Positions 15,977 through 23,819 of a DNA stretch of 64,000 nucleotides are shown in pieces. Each line of letters starts with the position of its first letter. Positions within the stretch are counted from its first letter, which is position 1. A model generated the notes under the pieces. That model was not told where the DNA came from and searched no databases. It was given only the letters and a program-made list of their open reading frames with translations. Source of the stretch: an uncultured Lachnospiraceae bacterium (lineage in GTDB: Bacteria; Bacillota; Clostridia; Lachnospirales; Lachnospiraceae); contig CAMNTM010000005.1 of assembly GCA_946558465.1 (NCBI GenBank), positions 62,001-126,000 of the forward strand. The letters are read 5' to 3'. Both the position numbers and the translations under genes were made by a program.

Positions 15977-16408
15977 ATGATGAACCATATCAATCTTGAA
16001 GAGTTTGCAAATGGGGCGTTTTCCGTGCAGGTGAACCGTGCCTTTGAGGAGGTAACGAAGAATATTCAGGACCCGAATACGGAAGCGACAGCGGCAAGAA
16101 AGATTACAGTCACAATTGGACTTAAGCCGAATGCTGACCGAAGTTTTGTCGCGACGGGAGTACAGACTAAGACGACACTTGCGCCGGCCCTGGGAGCAGT
16201 GACAGCCATTCAGATGGGCAGGAATCTTCGAACTGGCGAGGTAGATGCGGTAGAAATTGGTACAGGACAGATACCGGGACAAATGTCATTCAAAGAGATA
16301 CCAGGTGTGATGCCGGAAAAGAAGTTCGACGAGTTTACGGGTGAGATTCTGGAGCCTGGAGGGTCTTCTGGTCAGAGGAAAATTGTAGACATGAGAAAAG
16401 AAGCGTAG
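15977..16408 (+). CDS. Phage protein of the so-called replication terminator family
   Basis: 143 residues; AAAGGAGG precedes the ATG at 15977 (a second ATG follows directly). MMNHINLEEFANGAFSVQVNRAFEEVTKNIQDPNTEATAARKI is typical of a phage family often labelled replication terminator protein. The label comes from database tradition and its function is not established. It sits between RecT and the next gene in the same operon. Confidence 0.7.
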   Translation: MMNHINLEEFANGAFSVQVNRAFEEVTKNIQDPNTEATAARKITVTIGLKPNADRSFVATGVQTKTTLAPALGAVTAIQMGRNLRTGEVDAVEIGTGQIPGQMSFKEIPGVMPEKKFDEFTGEILEPGGSSGQRKIVDMRKEA

Positions 16409-16420
16409 GAGGAAAGAAAG

Positions 16421-17167
16421 ATGTTGGAAGGATTAACGGAAGCATTACGTTACATAATGGATTTGAAAGAGGAAAGTATGAAGCCTCAAACAATTAAGAT
16501 TGACGGAAAGGATTACTGTACAAGGAATTTGAAAAGGTACCATACATGTGATATGGCAGACGCCCTGCGTATAAATACCCTGACAGCCCTTGTGGATTAC
16601 ATCAAAGGGAAAGGAAAGGATGAGTTAAGACAATCCACAATCATTCATGTAGTAAGCCCTGCACAGGTAAGGTTGATTTCGGGGTTGTTTGATGAGAGGG
16701 TGAGAGAATGTCTGATAGAATCAAATGCAATTGTAAATGAGTTCCAGTTTGATCATTATTATGATCAGGAACGATTTTTAATCGAATTGCAGGCTAATTT
16801 CCTTGAAACAGAAGATTTACTTAAGCTTAAGCAGGTTGCAGGTAATATTCAGGCAGGTACTACAGCAAACTATGATGATGATGGAGTCAGTCAGAAGACA
16901 ACCATTAAGAGCGGTATTGCCAATCAGACAGATGTTATTGTCCCGAATCCGGTGAAGCTGAGGCCTTACCGCACCTTTGCAGAAATAGAGCAGCCGGAGA
17001 GCTCCTATGTTTTTCGAATCAGCGACGGAAGCAGGGGTCCGGAGTTTAAACTTGTGGAAGCTGATGGAGGCTTGTGGAAGCATGTGGTGATGACCAGAAT
17101 CAAAGAGTATCTGGAATATGAGCTGAATTTTATGCTGGAAGAGCATAGGATAACAATTATCGCGTAA
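16421..17167 (+). CDS. Phage early protein, possibly DUF2303/YfdQ-like
   Basis: 248 residues after GGAGG. TIKIDGKDYCTRNLKRYHTCDMADALRINTLTALVDYIKG, then a central QSTIIHVVSPAQVRLISGL segment and a Phe/Pro-rich middle (VKLRPYRTFAEIEQPES). Proteins of this size and position follow RecT in many phages, some of them DUF2303. The assignment is tentative and no enzymatic motif is evident. Confidence 0.55.
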   Translation: MLEGLTEALRYIMDLKEESMKPQTIKIDGKDYCTRNLKRYHTCDMADALRINTLTALVDYIKGKGKDELRQSTIIHVVSPAQVRLISGLFDERVRECLIESNAIVNEFQFDHYYDQERFLIELQANFLETEDLLKLKQVAGNIQAGTTANYDDDGVSQKTTIKSGIANQTDVIVPNPVKLRPYRTFAEIEQPESSYVFRISDGSRGPEFKLVEADGGLWKHVVMTRIKEYLEYELNFMLEEHRITIIA

Positions 17168-17271
17168 GATAGAAGCATTTCCCGTATGGTTAATGTATCG
17201 CGAATGCAGCTGGTAAAACGGAACTGTCTCCTGCTGGTGCAGACCGGCAGGAGAGGAAAGGAGAAAGGTGC

Positions 17272-17715
17272 ATGAAAAGAGCAGTGACATTTCACGTACC
17301 TGGGCGTCCTCAGGGAAAAGCACGTGCAAGGACATTTTATAGTCCTGCAGCAGGAAAAAGTATTTCTGTTACTCCAGATAAGACCGTGCTATATGAGAAT
17401 CTGATTAAAGGGCAGTATATACAGGCAGCTGAGGGAATGTATATGGAGCCCGGAACGTCAGTGGCGTTACGGATTGTGGCCAGATTTTTACCGCCTAAGA
17501 GTAAATCAAAAAAAGTCCAGAGTCAGATGTTGGAAGGCAAAATACTGCCTTTGAAAAAACCAGATATGGATAATATTGTGAAGGTAGTGGCAGACGCTTT
17601 GAATGGCGTCGCATACCGGGACGATACGCAGATTGTGTTGGTTGTGGCTAAAAAAGCTTATTCTGCTCTGGAAGGGCTTGATATAACGGTTGAGGAATAC
17701 ATGAGCGAAGGGTAG
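17272..17715 (+). CDS. rusA: RusA family Holliday junction resolvase
   Basis: 147 residues. FHVPGRPQGKARARTF at the start, then KPDMDNIVKVVADALNGVAYRDDTQIV with the conserved Asp residues of RusA. It cuts four-way junctions made during phage recombination or replication. The 104-bp gap before it contains a CTCCTGC/GCAGGAG hairpin just before the ribosome site. The next gene starts nine bases after its stop. Confidence 0.93.
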   Translation: MKRAVTFHVPGRPQGKARARTFYSPAAGKSISVTPDKTVLYENLIKGQYIQAAEGMYMEPGTSVALRIVARFLPPKSKSKKVQSQMLEGKILPLKKPDMDNIVKVVADALNGVAYRDDTQIVLVVAKKAYSALEGLDITVEEYMSEG

Positions 17716-17724
17716 GTGAATCTC

Positions 17725-18582
17725 ATGGGGGCAGGAAGGCCGCCGAAAAAGGGACTCTCTTACCATAGAAGTGATATAGATTATTATGAAGATTTTAAGA
17801 TTATAGACCTTTTGAATAAATATGGGCCGCTTGGTCAGACCATTTATGACGTTATTGTGAAGATGGTGTATCGCTCAGGGTATTATCTGGAGATTCCGCT
17901 GGATAACCTGGCACTCAGCGTAACCAGAACAATAGGAAATAAATGGATACGGAACAAAGACCTTGTGTTGCAAGTTGTGCAGTATTGTGCGGATATAGGG
18001 CTCTTTGATGATGCCCTCCTGCAGCAGTCTGTCATAACCTCTGCTGGAATTCAGAAACGCTATTCGTTAGTGACTGTTAGGAACAAGGTTAATAAGGAAA
18101 AATATTGGCTTCTGAATGAAGAGAGTGGGGAGCCTTTATTAAATGCACCAAAAAACAGCATTTCTGCACCCAAAAATGTAATTTCTGTTACAGAAATTCA
18201 AAATACTGATGCAGAAATCCCTACAAATAAAAGAAAAGAAAAAGATATATATGATATAGCATTTCAGCCGGAGGAATTAGAAGCTGCATTCCAAATGTAT
18301 CTTCTTGTACGTAAGCATAGTTATGGTGAGATTCTTCCGGAACAGGTGCGGGCATTGAGAGAGGATTTAATGAACCAGTCTTCTGATTGGAATGAGCGGC
18401 TTGCGATAGTGAAGAAAGCAACGGCAGGGGGCTGGAAGAGTTTTTATAAGCTGAAGAAGGAGCCACAGAAGGATTCAAAGGGAAAGATGAAAAAAGAAGA
18501 GGGGAAGAAAAATAGTTTTAATAATTTCCAGGGGAGAGACTATGATATGAATAGTCTGGAGAAACAGTTAATTGAGAAATAG
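17725..18582 (+). CDS. DUF4373 phage replication organiser
   Basis: 285 residues from the ATG at 17725 (a GTG nine bases upstream is possible). GLSYHRSDIDYYEDFKIIDLLNKYGPLGQTIYDVIVKMVY is the Lin1244/DUF4373 N-terminal DNA-binding domain. A Ser/Asn-rich linker and a second helical domain (QPEELEAAFQMYLLVRKHSYGEILPEQVRAL) follow, then a basic tail. Such proteins act as replication initiators or helicase loaders in Firmicute phages; here no separate helicase loader is seen. Confidence 0.85.
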   Translation: MGAGRPPKKGLSYHRSDIDYYEDFKIIDLLNKYGPLGQTIYDVIVKMVYRSGYYLEIPLDNLALSVTRTIGNKWIRNKDLVLQVVQYCADIGLFDDALLQQSVITSAGIQKRYSLVTVRNKVNKEKYWLLNEESGEPLLNAPKNSISAPKNVISVTEIQNTDAEIPTNKRKEKDIYDIAFQPEELEAAFQMYLLVRKHSYGEILPEQVRALREDLMNQSSDWNERLAIVKKATAGGWKSFYKLKKEPQKDSKGKMKKEEGKKNSFNNFQGRDYDMNSLEKQLIEK

Positions 18583-18615
18583 TTTGTTTGATAAGGAGTT
18601 AAAGAGGATAGGGAA

Positions 18616-18861
18616 GTGGAAATAAAGTTAAATAAATGCCCGTTTTGCGGTGCGGAAGCAGCGGAAATGTTAAATGCACATGATTTGGAAGAGTGTGGAA
18701 ATTTTGAAGATGACCGTTGCCCTTGCGAACAATACGAAGATGCAGGGGAATGTCAATTTCATACAGTTGTGTGCAGTATCAACAAAGGTGGTTGCGGTGC
18801 TTCTTCGGGATATTTTGCAACGGAAGAAAGAGCGGCGCAGGCATGGAACAATAGAGTATAA
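18616..18861 (+). CDS. Lar-type restriction alleviation / zinc protein
   Basis: 81 residues from a GTG after AGGATAGGG. NKCPFCGAEAAEM at the start and GGCGASSGYFATEERAAQAWNNR at the end match the Lar family plan: a zinc ribbon, then the AWNxR tail. Here a Cys-rich insert (CPCEQYEDAGECQFHTVVC) lies between the halves. Lar of Rac prophage modulates EcoKI restriction; for most homologues the role is inferred from the name only. Confidence 0.75.
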   Translation: MEIKLNKCPFCGAEAAEMLNAHDLEECGNFEDDRCPCEQYEDAGECQFHTVVCSINKGGCGASSGYFATEERAAQAWNNRV

Positions 18862-18917
18862 CTTGGCACAAATCCCCCTCAAATCTCCTGTAAAATAGGA
18901 TTAGGAGCAAAGTGATT

Positions 18918-19079
18918 ATGTCTGAAAAACCAAAGAATATTACAAAGAGTGAATATTGCATTGATTGCCAACGCTCATATCAAAACCTAAATACATTAAG
19001 GTGGATATGCAGGGAAACAGGAAAGATTGTTGTTGGAACAGATGGGAGAGCGACAGTTAATGCAATGAGATGCAGATAA
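18918..19079 (+). CDS. 53-residue Cys-rich protein
   Basis: ATG preceded by AGGAGCAAAGTGATT. The pattern EYCIDCQRSYQNLNTLRWICRETG...MRCR has CxxC plus two further cysteines and could bind zinc. A small accessory gene of the replication block with no recognised family. Confidence 0.55.
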   Translation: MSEKPKNITKSEYCIDCQRSYQNLNTLRWICRETGKIVVGTDGRATVNAMRCR

Positions 19080-19101
19080 CATCAGGGGATTTAGGGGGAG
19101 T

Positions 19102-19206
19102 ATGGAGGTACAGCCGGTAGCCGATACGCATTATCTGGTAGATGTGCCGGCGGTAGAAAAAGAGGAGTTTGTGGAGCTTGGAAGGACCCAGGTGCGTAAG
19201 GAGTGA
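19102..19206 (+). CDS. 34-residue acidic peptide
   Basis: Starts with ATG right after TTAGGGGGAGT and encodes MEVQPVADTHYLVDVPAV and an acidic tail (EKEEFVEL). The strong ribosome site and tight operon position argue for translation. Function unknown. Confidence 0.4.
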   Translation: MEVQPVADTHYLVDVPAVEKEEFVELGRTQVRKE

Positions 19207-19275
19207 GAAAAATTGAGCATTGACAGCAGGGTTCCAGAACAAACGAAGGAGTAGTACAAAAGGAGTTGGTATCAT

Positions 19276-19740
19276 ATGCAGAAGCAGCAGACGGAGAATG
19301 ACCTGAAAAAAGAATATTTGAGGGGCTATCGCGGGCATGTCCGCAGAATCAAGCGGATAGAAAGCGAGCTTGCGGAGCTTCGTGTTATGAGGGCAACGAT
19401 GCCTGTGAACAATGACGGCATGCCTCACGGTTCCGGACAGGCTGATTTATCCGGGTATGCTGCGGAGCTGGACGACCTGGAACGGAGGCTGATAAAGGAG
19501 CGGTATGAGCGGATTGTAACCTATCAGGACATAGCCTGTCGGGTTAAGAAACTGAAAAGCGAGAATGAGAAGGATGTGCTGTTTTACCGGTACATAGCTG
19601 GGCTTTCCTGGTGGGAGATAGCGGAGAAGATGAGCTTTTCAGAAAGACAGATATTCAGGATTCACGGAAAGGCTTTGGCACACTTTCAGGTTCCGAAAAG
19701 TTTTTTGGGAAAAATAAAGGATGTCAGTGAATGTCAGTAG
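19276..19740 (+). CDS. Sigma-70 region-4-like late regulator (ArpU/DUF1492 type)
   Basis: 154 residues. The N-terminal half is helical (YLRGYRGHVRRIKRIESELAELRV). The C-terminal part (KDVLFYRYIAGLSWWEIAEKMSFSERQIFRIHGKAL) is a sigma-region-4 helix-turn-helix. Proteins of this type sit at the end of the early operon of Gram-positive phages and activate late genes. It is followed by a terminator, a HicAB module and the terminase genes. Confidence 0.85.
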   Translation: MQKQQTENDLKKEYLRGYRGHVRRIKRIESELAELRVMRATMPVNNDGMPHGSGQADLSGYAAELDDLERRLIKERYERIVTYQDIACRVKKLKSENEKDVLFYRYIAGLSWWEIAEKMSFSERQIFRIHGKALAHFQVPKSFLGKIKDVSECQ

Positions 19741-19815
19741 CATCTGTGGTATTATGGTATCATCGAGAAGCGAAAGGAAAGGACCTGAAGCTTCTTCTTT
19801 CATACACGATGCAGG

Positions 19816-19848
19816 AAAGACACTTTGGGCTATCAGGGTGTCTTTTTT
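19816..19848 (+). terminator. Early-operon terminator
   Basis: AAAGACAC (19816-19823) pairs with GTGTCTTT (19838-19845), an 8-bp stem with a 14-nt loop, followed by TTT. It lies about 75 bp after the sigma-like gene and upstream of the hicAB promoter. Confidence 0.7.
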
Positions 19849-19872
19849 GTATGATTTAAGAAATAAAAATAT

Positions 19873-19928
19873 TATACGCATCTAATGCGTATAAATGTGT
19901 TGACAAATGCGTATTTAATACGTATAAT
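19873..19928 (+). promoter_or_regulatory. hicAB module 2 promoter with palindromic operators
   Basis: TTGACA (19900-19905), 17 bp, TATAAT (19923-19928). A perfect inverted repeat TATACGCAT-CTA-ATGCGTATA lies at 19873-19893, and a related ATGCGTATTTAATACGTAT fills the spacer. This mirrors the module 1 promoter and suggests autoregulation by HicB. Confidence 0.8.
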
Positions 19929-19970
19929 AATAGTGTAACTAAATAATATCCATTTTGGAGGTAACAATAA

Positions 19971-20141
19971 GTGAAGCGAAGGGATTTAATTAAGCTTCTT
20001 GAAAAAAATGGGTGGTACTTGAAACGGAATGGGAGTAACCATGATTTATATACAAATGGTATGAAGATAGAACCTATTCCAAGACATTCAGAAATAAATG
20101 AGAAGCTTGCGCAGGCAATTATCAAGAAACTGAGGCTTTAG
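19971..20141 (+). CDS. hicA: HicA-type mRNA interferase toxin (module 2)
   Basis: 56 residues from a GTG after TTGGAGG. KRRDLIKLLEKNGWYLKRNGSNHDLYTN carries the catalytic His (GSNHDLY), followed by EPIPRHSEINEKLAQAIIKKL. Too short for a 60-residue cutoff and easily missed. A CTGAGGC-TTTA-GCCTCAG stem overlaps the stop codon and may limit read-through into hicB. Confidence 0.92.
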   Translation: MKRRDLIKLLEKNGWYLKRNGSNHDLYTNGMKIEPIPRHSEINEKLAQAIIKKLRL

Positions 20142-20219
20142 CCTCAGTATCTTGGTTATATTTTTCTCATAAAATGGTATATTATAAGTTATACAAGGAG
20201 GATTTAGGAGGAACGTGAA

Positions 20220-20627
20220 ATGCAAGGGAAAGGAGCATATCCAATTGTTTTAAAAAAGACTGCTGAAGGATATTACGTAGAAATTCCTGATTTTGATATT
20301 GGGACTCAGGGAACTTCAGTTGTGGATTCCATGGAAATGGCAAGAGATGCCATCGGTTTAATGGGAATTGATATGGAAGATGATGGAAAAACAATTCCTG
20401 AACCGTATACCAATGAGGTCGTCAAGGAAAAAGATGATGTCTTGACGCTGATTGATGTTGATTTTGCTGAATATCGAAGAAAAGTAGATAATCGAGCAGT
20501 CAAAAAGAATTGTACACTTCCTTATTGGTTGAGTGTAGAAGCCGACAAGAAAGGGTTAAATTATTCTCGGGTTTTACAGGAAGCAATTATGAATATACTT
20601 GGAATCAACAAAAATACAGCAAGCTAA
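20220..20627 (+). CDS. hicB: HicB-type antitoxin (module 2)
   Basis: 135 residues: AYPIVLKKTAEGYYVEIPDFDIGTQGTSVVDSMEMARDAIGL is the HicB core, and the C-terminal part NCTLPYWLSVEADKKGLNYSRVLQEAIMNIL is a ribbon-helix-helix DNA-binding tail. It resembles HicB of module 1 in layout but is clearly diverged. Follows hicA by 78 bp. Confidence 0.92.
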   Translation: MQGKGAYPIVLKKTAEGYYVEIPDFDIGTQGTSVVDSMEMARDAIGLMGIDMEDDGKTIPEPYTNEVVKEKDDVLTLIDVDFAEYRRKVDNRAVKKNCTLPYWLSVEADKKGLNYSRVLQEAIMNILGINKNTAS

Positions 20628-20641
20628 ATCTTGATAGAAAG

Positions 20642-20662
20642 GCACCCCACCCGGGTGCTTTT
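20642..20662 (+). terminator. hicAB module 2 terminator
   Basis: GCACCC (20642-20647), loop of five, GGGTGC (20653-20658), then TTTT. It follows hicB and separates the module from terS. Confidence 0.75.
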
Positions 20663-20698
20663 CTAATGCCATAAAACCAGGGACTGAGAGGTGGTGAG

Positions 20699-21166
20699 AT
20701 GCCTGGTTATGAAAACATAAAAAATAAAGGTTTTGATCATCGAACAACGGACGAACTACGGGAAATTACATCAAAAGGTGGTAAAGCAAGCGGTAAAACC
20801 CGGCGCCGGAAAGCAGATTTTAGGAAGACTTTGAACATGCTCCTTACCACAGAAATAGAGAACAATGATTACAAGCCAATTCTGGAAGCTCTTGGTGTAG
20901 AGAGCACACTGGAATCGGCCATGCTAATGTCCATGATAAAAGCAGCGCTTGCAGGAAATGTCAAGGCTGCTTATTTTGTTGCTCAATATGCAGGACAATC
21001 GGACAAACCTGACGAAGACATAAATAATCGGGAAGCGGATACAGAGCTGAAACGTGCAAGAAAACAAGCAGTAACTGGTGAAAACGAAACAGAAGAAGCA
21101 CTGGAGAAGTTAGATAACATTCTGAAGGAGATGCGGGATAATGCAGCTAAGCAGGAAACAGAATGA
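20699..21166 (+). CDS. Terminase small subunit-like protein
   Basis: 155 residues. DELREITSKGGKASGKTRRRKADF is a KGG-type basic segment, followed by KTLNMLLTTEIENN and a helix-turn-helix-like middle and a charged coiled C-terminus. It overlaps the 5' end of terL by 26 bp, the usual place of the small subunit, which recognises pac or cos DNA. Assignment rests on position and composition. Confidence 0.7.
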   Translation: MPGYENIKNKGFDHRTTDELREITSKGGKASGKTRRRKADFRKTLNMLLTTEIENNDYKPILEALGVESTLESAMLMSMIKAALAGNVKAAYFVAQYAGQSDKPDEDINNREADTELKRARKQAVTGENETEEALEKLDNILKEMRDNAAKQETE

Positions 21167-22469
21167 ATATATCGTTAATGCTACACATCGATGGAATTTC
21201 AAGTCTGGTGCAGTGCGTTCCGGGAAGTCTTATGTAGATACGGCATTTGTTATTCTCTTCCGGATTCGTGAAAGGGCTGGTAAGCCGGGCCTGAATGTGA
21301 TTCTTGGAGTATCAAAGGAATCTATTGAGCGAAATGTGTTGCAGCCGATGCGCGAAATTTATACAGATACCCTAATTGGGACAATCAATAGCCGGAATGT
21401 AGCAAGGATTTGCGGGGAAGATGTATACTGCCTCGGCGCTGAGAAAATAAGTCAGGTGGCAAAGATTCAAGGCTCTTCTATCAAGTATTGTTACGGTGAT
21501 GAGGTAGCAAAATGGAATAAAGAGGTATTCCAGATATTGAAATCCCGTCTGGATAAGCCTTACAGCTGTTTTGACGGCTCCTGCAATCCGGAGCACCCGA
21601 CGCACTGGCTCCGAGATTTCCTGGAAAACCCGGAGCTGGATATTTATCTACAGCAGTACACAATTTTTGACAATCCTTTCCTTCCGGAGGAGTTTGTAGA
21701 GCAGTTATGTAAGGAATATGCAGGTACGGTATATTATGACCGGCTGATACTCGGCCTGTGGAAGCGGGCAGAAGGTGCGATATATAAAAAATTTGCAGAT
21801 AATCCCGCTGCATTTAAGTGCGAGGTTGTCGGCCGCCGATCGGGCGATACAGGGATAAAACAATTCTGTAAAGAGGATATAGCATCTATCGAAATTGGCA
21901 TCGACTTTGGAGGAAGCCAGTCAGGACATTCTTTTGTGGCACGGGGATATACAGACAATTATAAGGAGGTTATAGCCCTTAAGTCCAAACGGATTGTTGC
22001 AAAAGATGAAGATGAGGAAATAGACAGTAACCGCCTGGACCAGCTGTTCTGTGAGTTTATCCAGGAAGTTATTGATACATACGCCGTCGGTGCCGAAAAC
22101 GGGAATTATACCTCGTATTGTAACGTGGAATCCGTGTTCTGGGACAATGCAGAAACCGTGCTGGGTAATTCTATCCGGAATTCGGTAGAAAAGCATTTTC
22201 CCTGGGTGTCGGTTCGGCCTGCAAAGAAAAAGACAATAAATGACCGTATCAGATGCACGATCCGGCTGATGGGCGCCGGGCGTTTTTTTATTACCGACGA
22301 CTGCAAATCTCTTGAGACGGCATTTACAGATGCCGTCTGGGATAAAGAGGTAACGGATAAAGATGAGCGTCTGGATGATGGCAGCACGGATATTGACAGC
22401 CTGGACGCATTCGAGTACACGATAGAGCGGGATATGAAATACCTGATTCAAGAGGTGGAAGATGTTTAA
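21141..22469 (+). CDS. Phage terminase large subunit (PBSX family)
   Basis: 442 residues. Walker A is GAVRSGKS (residues 23-30); further along come KIQGSSIKYCYGDEVAKW with the Walker B-type acid and GSCNPEHPTHWLRDFL. The nuclease domain begins near IEIGIDFGGSQSGHSFVARG and has GAENGNYTSYCN and DSLDAFEYTIE acidic sites. It is the motor that packs DNA into proheads. Complete. The portal gene overlaps its 3' end by 8 bp. Confidence 0.95.
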   Translation: MQLSRKQNEYIVNATHRWNFKSGAVRSGKSYVDTAFVILFRIRERAGKPGLNVILGVSKESIERNVLQPMREIYTDTLIGTINSRNVARICGEDVYCLGAEKISQVAKIQGSSIKYCYGDEVAKWNKEVFQILKSRLDKPYSCFDGSCNPEHPTHWLRDFLENPELDIYLQQYTIFDNPFLPEEFVEQLCKEYAGTVYYDRLILGLWKRAEGAIYKKFADNPAAFKCEVVGRRSGDTGIKQFCKEDIASIEIGIDFGGSQSGHSFVARGYTDNYKEVIALKSKRIVAKDEDEEIDSNRLDQLFCEFIQEVIDTYAVGAENGNYTSYCNVESVFWDNAETVLGNSIRNSVEKHFPWVSVRPAKKKTINDRIRCTIRLMGAGRFFITDDCKSLETAFTDAVWDKEVTDKDERLDDGSTDIDSLDAFEYTIERDMKYLIQEVEDV

Positions 22470-23811
22470 TGGAATAAAAAGGATATGGGAAAGGATAAGG
22501 CATATGTTTGGATATAGCGCTTTAAAAAGCATTGCAGGGAAGGACATCGCTCTTTCTGAGTCCATGATAGAGGCAATCGAAAAATGGAAAAAGATGCTGA
22601 ACGGGGAAGCCCCCTGGACTACGGAACATGTGAAATCACTCAAAATAGAGGCTGGGATATGCCGGGAGTTTGCCGATGCAGTCCTCGTAGAGATGGAGAC
22701 AAGCGTAAGCAATGAGAGACTTAATAAAATATATCAAAAGGGAATCTCCGACCTGAATGAGAACCTGCAGGAAGGACTCGGCCTGGGCTCCTTTGTCATT
22801 CGTCCCATTGGGCCAGGGGCAGCAGAGTATATTACAGCGGACAAGATTATACCGATACAGTTTGGAGACGATGGAAAACCTCTGGATATTGGTTTTTTGT
22901 CTGTGAAAAAGGTTGGCAAAACAGACTATTATTTCCGGTTCGAGCGGCATTATTTCATAAATGGAAATCTGACCATTGAGAATAAATGTTACCGTTCGCA
23001 GTCAGAAAACTATATCGGTTCTCCATGTGAGCTTACTGATGTTCCGGAATGGTCAAACATCAATCCGGGTCCAATAACTTATCCGGGAATGACACAGATG
23101 GATTTTGGATATTACAGGAATCCGGTGAAGAATAAGGTTGACGAATCAAAATGCGGGGTATCTGTTTTCGAGTCAGCGGTAGAGCTGATAGAAAAAGCTG
23201 ATGTACAGGGAGCCCGGCTGGATTGGGAATACGAGTCAGGAGAGCGCGCAATCCATGTAGACGATAGAGCCTTAAAAAAAGGCACGTCAGGCCGTTTCGG
23301 TATGGCAAAGCTGAATGGCCGTCTGTACAGGGGGCTTAATCTGGAAGATGGGAAAGACAAAGAGCTCCTGAAGGAATATTCTCCCGAGATGCGCGACGAA
23401 GCTTATAACAGGGGCCTTGAAAAGTATTATCGGAGCATAGAGTTTAATGTAGGTCTTGCCTATGGAGATTTATCCGATGTACAGGAAGTGGAGAAGACGG
23501 CAGCAGAGGTAAAGGTGTCTAAGGCCCGGAAGTACAACCGGGTTACAGCCATACAGGAGAAGCTTAAGGACTGCCTGGAAGGGTTTGTTATAGGTCTTGC
23601 CTTTTACAACAATATGTATCGGATTGGATACGAGTTTAACTGTAAGTTTAACGATTCCATTTTAACCGATGAGGAGACAGAGCGGCAGCAGGACAGACAG
23701 GATGTAGCTATGGGAGTTATGCAGCTGTGGGAATATCGCATGAAATGGTATGGTGAAGACGAAGCGACAGCGAAAGCCAATCTTCCAGAGCAGAATACTG
23801 TACGGGAGTAG
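22462..23811 (+). CDS. Phage portal protein (SPP1 Gp6-like)
   Basis: 449 residues. The segment AGICREFADAVLVEMETSVSNERLNKIYQKGISDLNENLQEGLGLGSFVIRP, with a later ALEN-like portal helix around YRSIEFNVGLAYGDLSDVQEVEKTAAEVK, matches SPP1-type portals. It forms the dodecameric ring through which DNA enters. Directly followed (8 bp) by the MuF/minor capsid gene, as usual. Confidence 0.9.
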   Translation: MFNGIKRIWERIRHMFGYSALKSIAGKDIALSESMIEAIEKWKKMLNGEAPWTTEHVKSLKIEAGICREFADAVLVEMETSVSNERLNKIYQKGISDLNENLQEGLGLGSFVIRPIGPGAAEYITADKIIPIQFGDDGKPLDIGFLSVKKVGKTDYYFRFERHYFINGNLTIENKCYRSQSENYIGSPCELTDVPEWSNINPGPITYPGMTQMDFGYYRNPVKNKVDESKCGVSVFESAVELIEKADVQGARLDWEYESGERAIHVDDRALKKGTSGRFGMAKLNGRLYRGLNLEDGKDKELLKEYSPEMRDEAYNRGLEKYYRSIEFNVGLAYGDLSDVQEVEKTAAEVKVSKARKYNRVTAIQEKLKDCLEGFVIGLAFYNNMYRIGYEFNCKFNDSILTDEETERQQDRQDVAMGVMQLWEYRMKWYGEDEATAKANLPEQNTVRE

Positions 23812-23819
23812 GCGATTGA

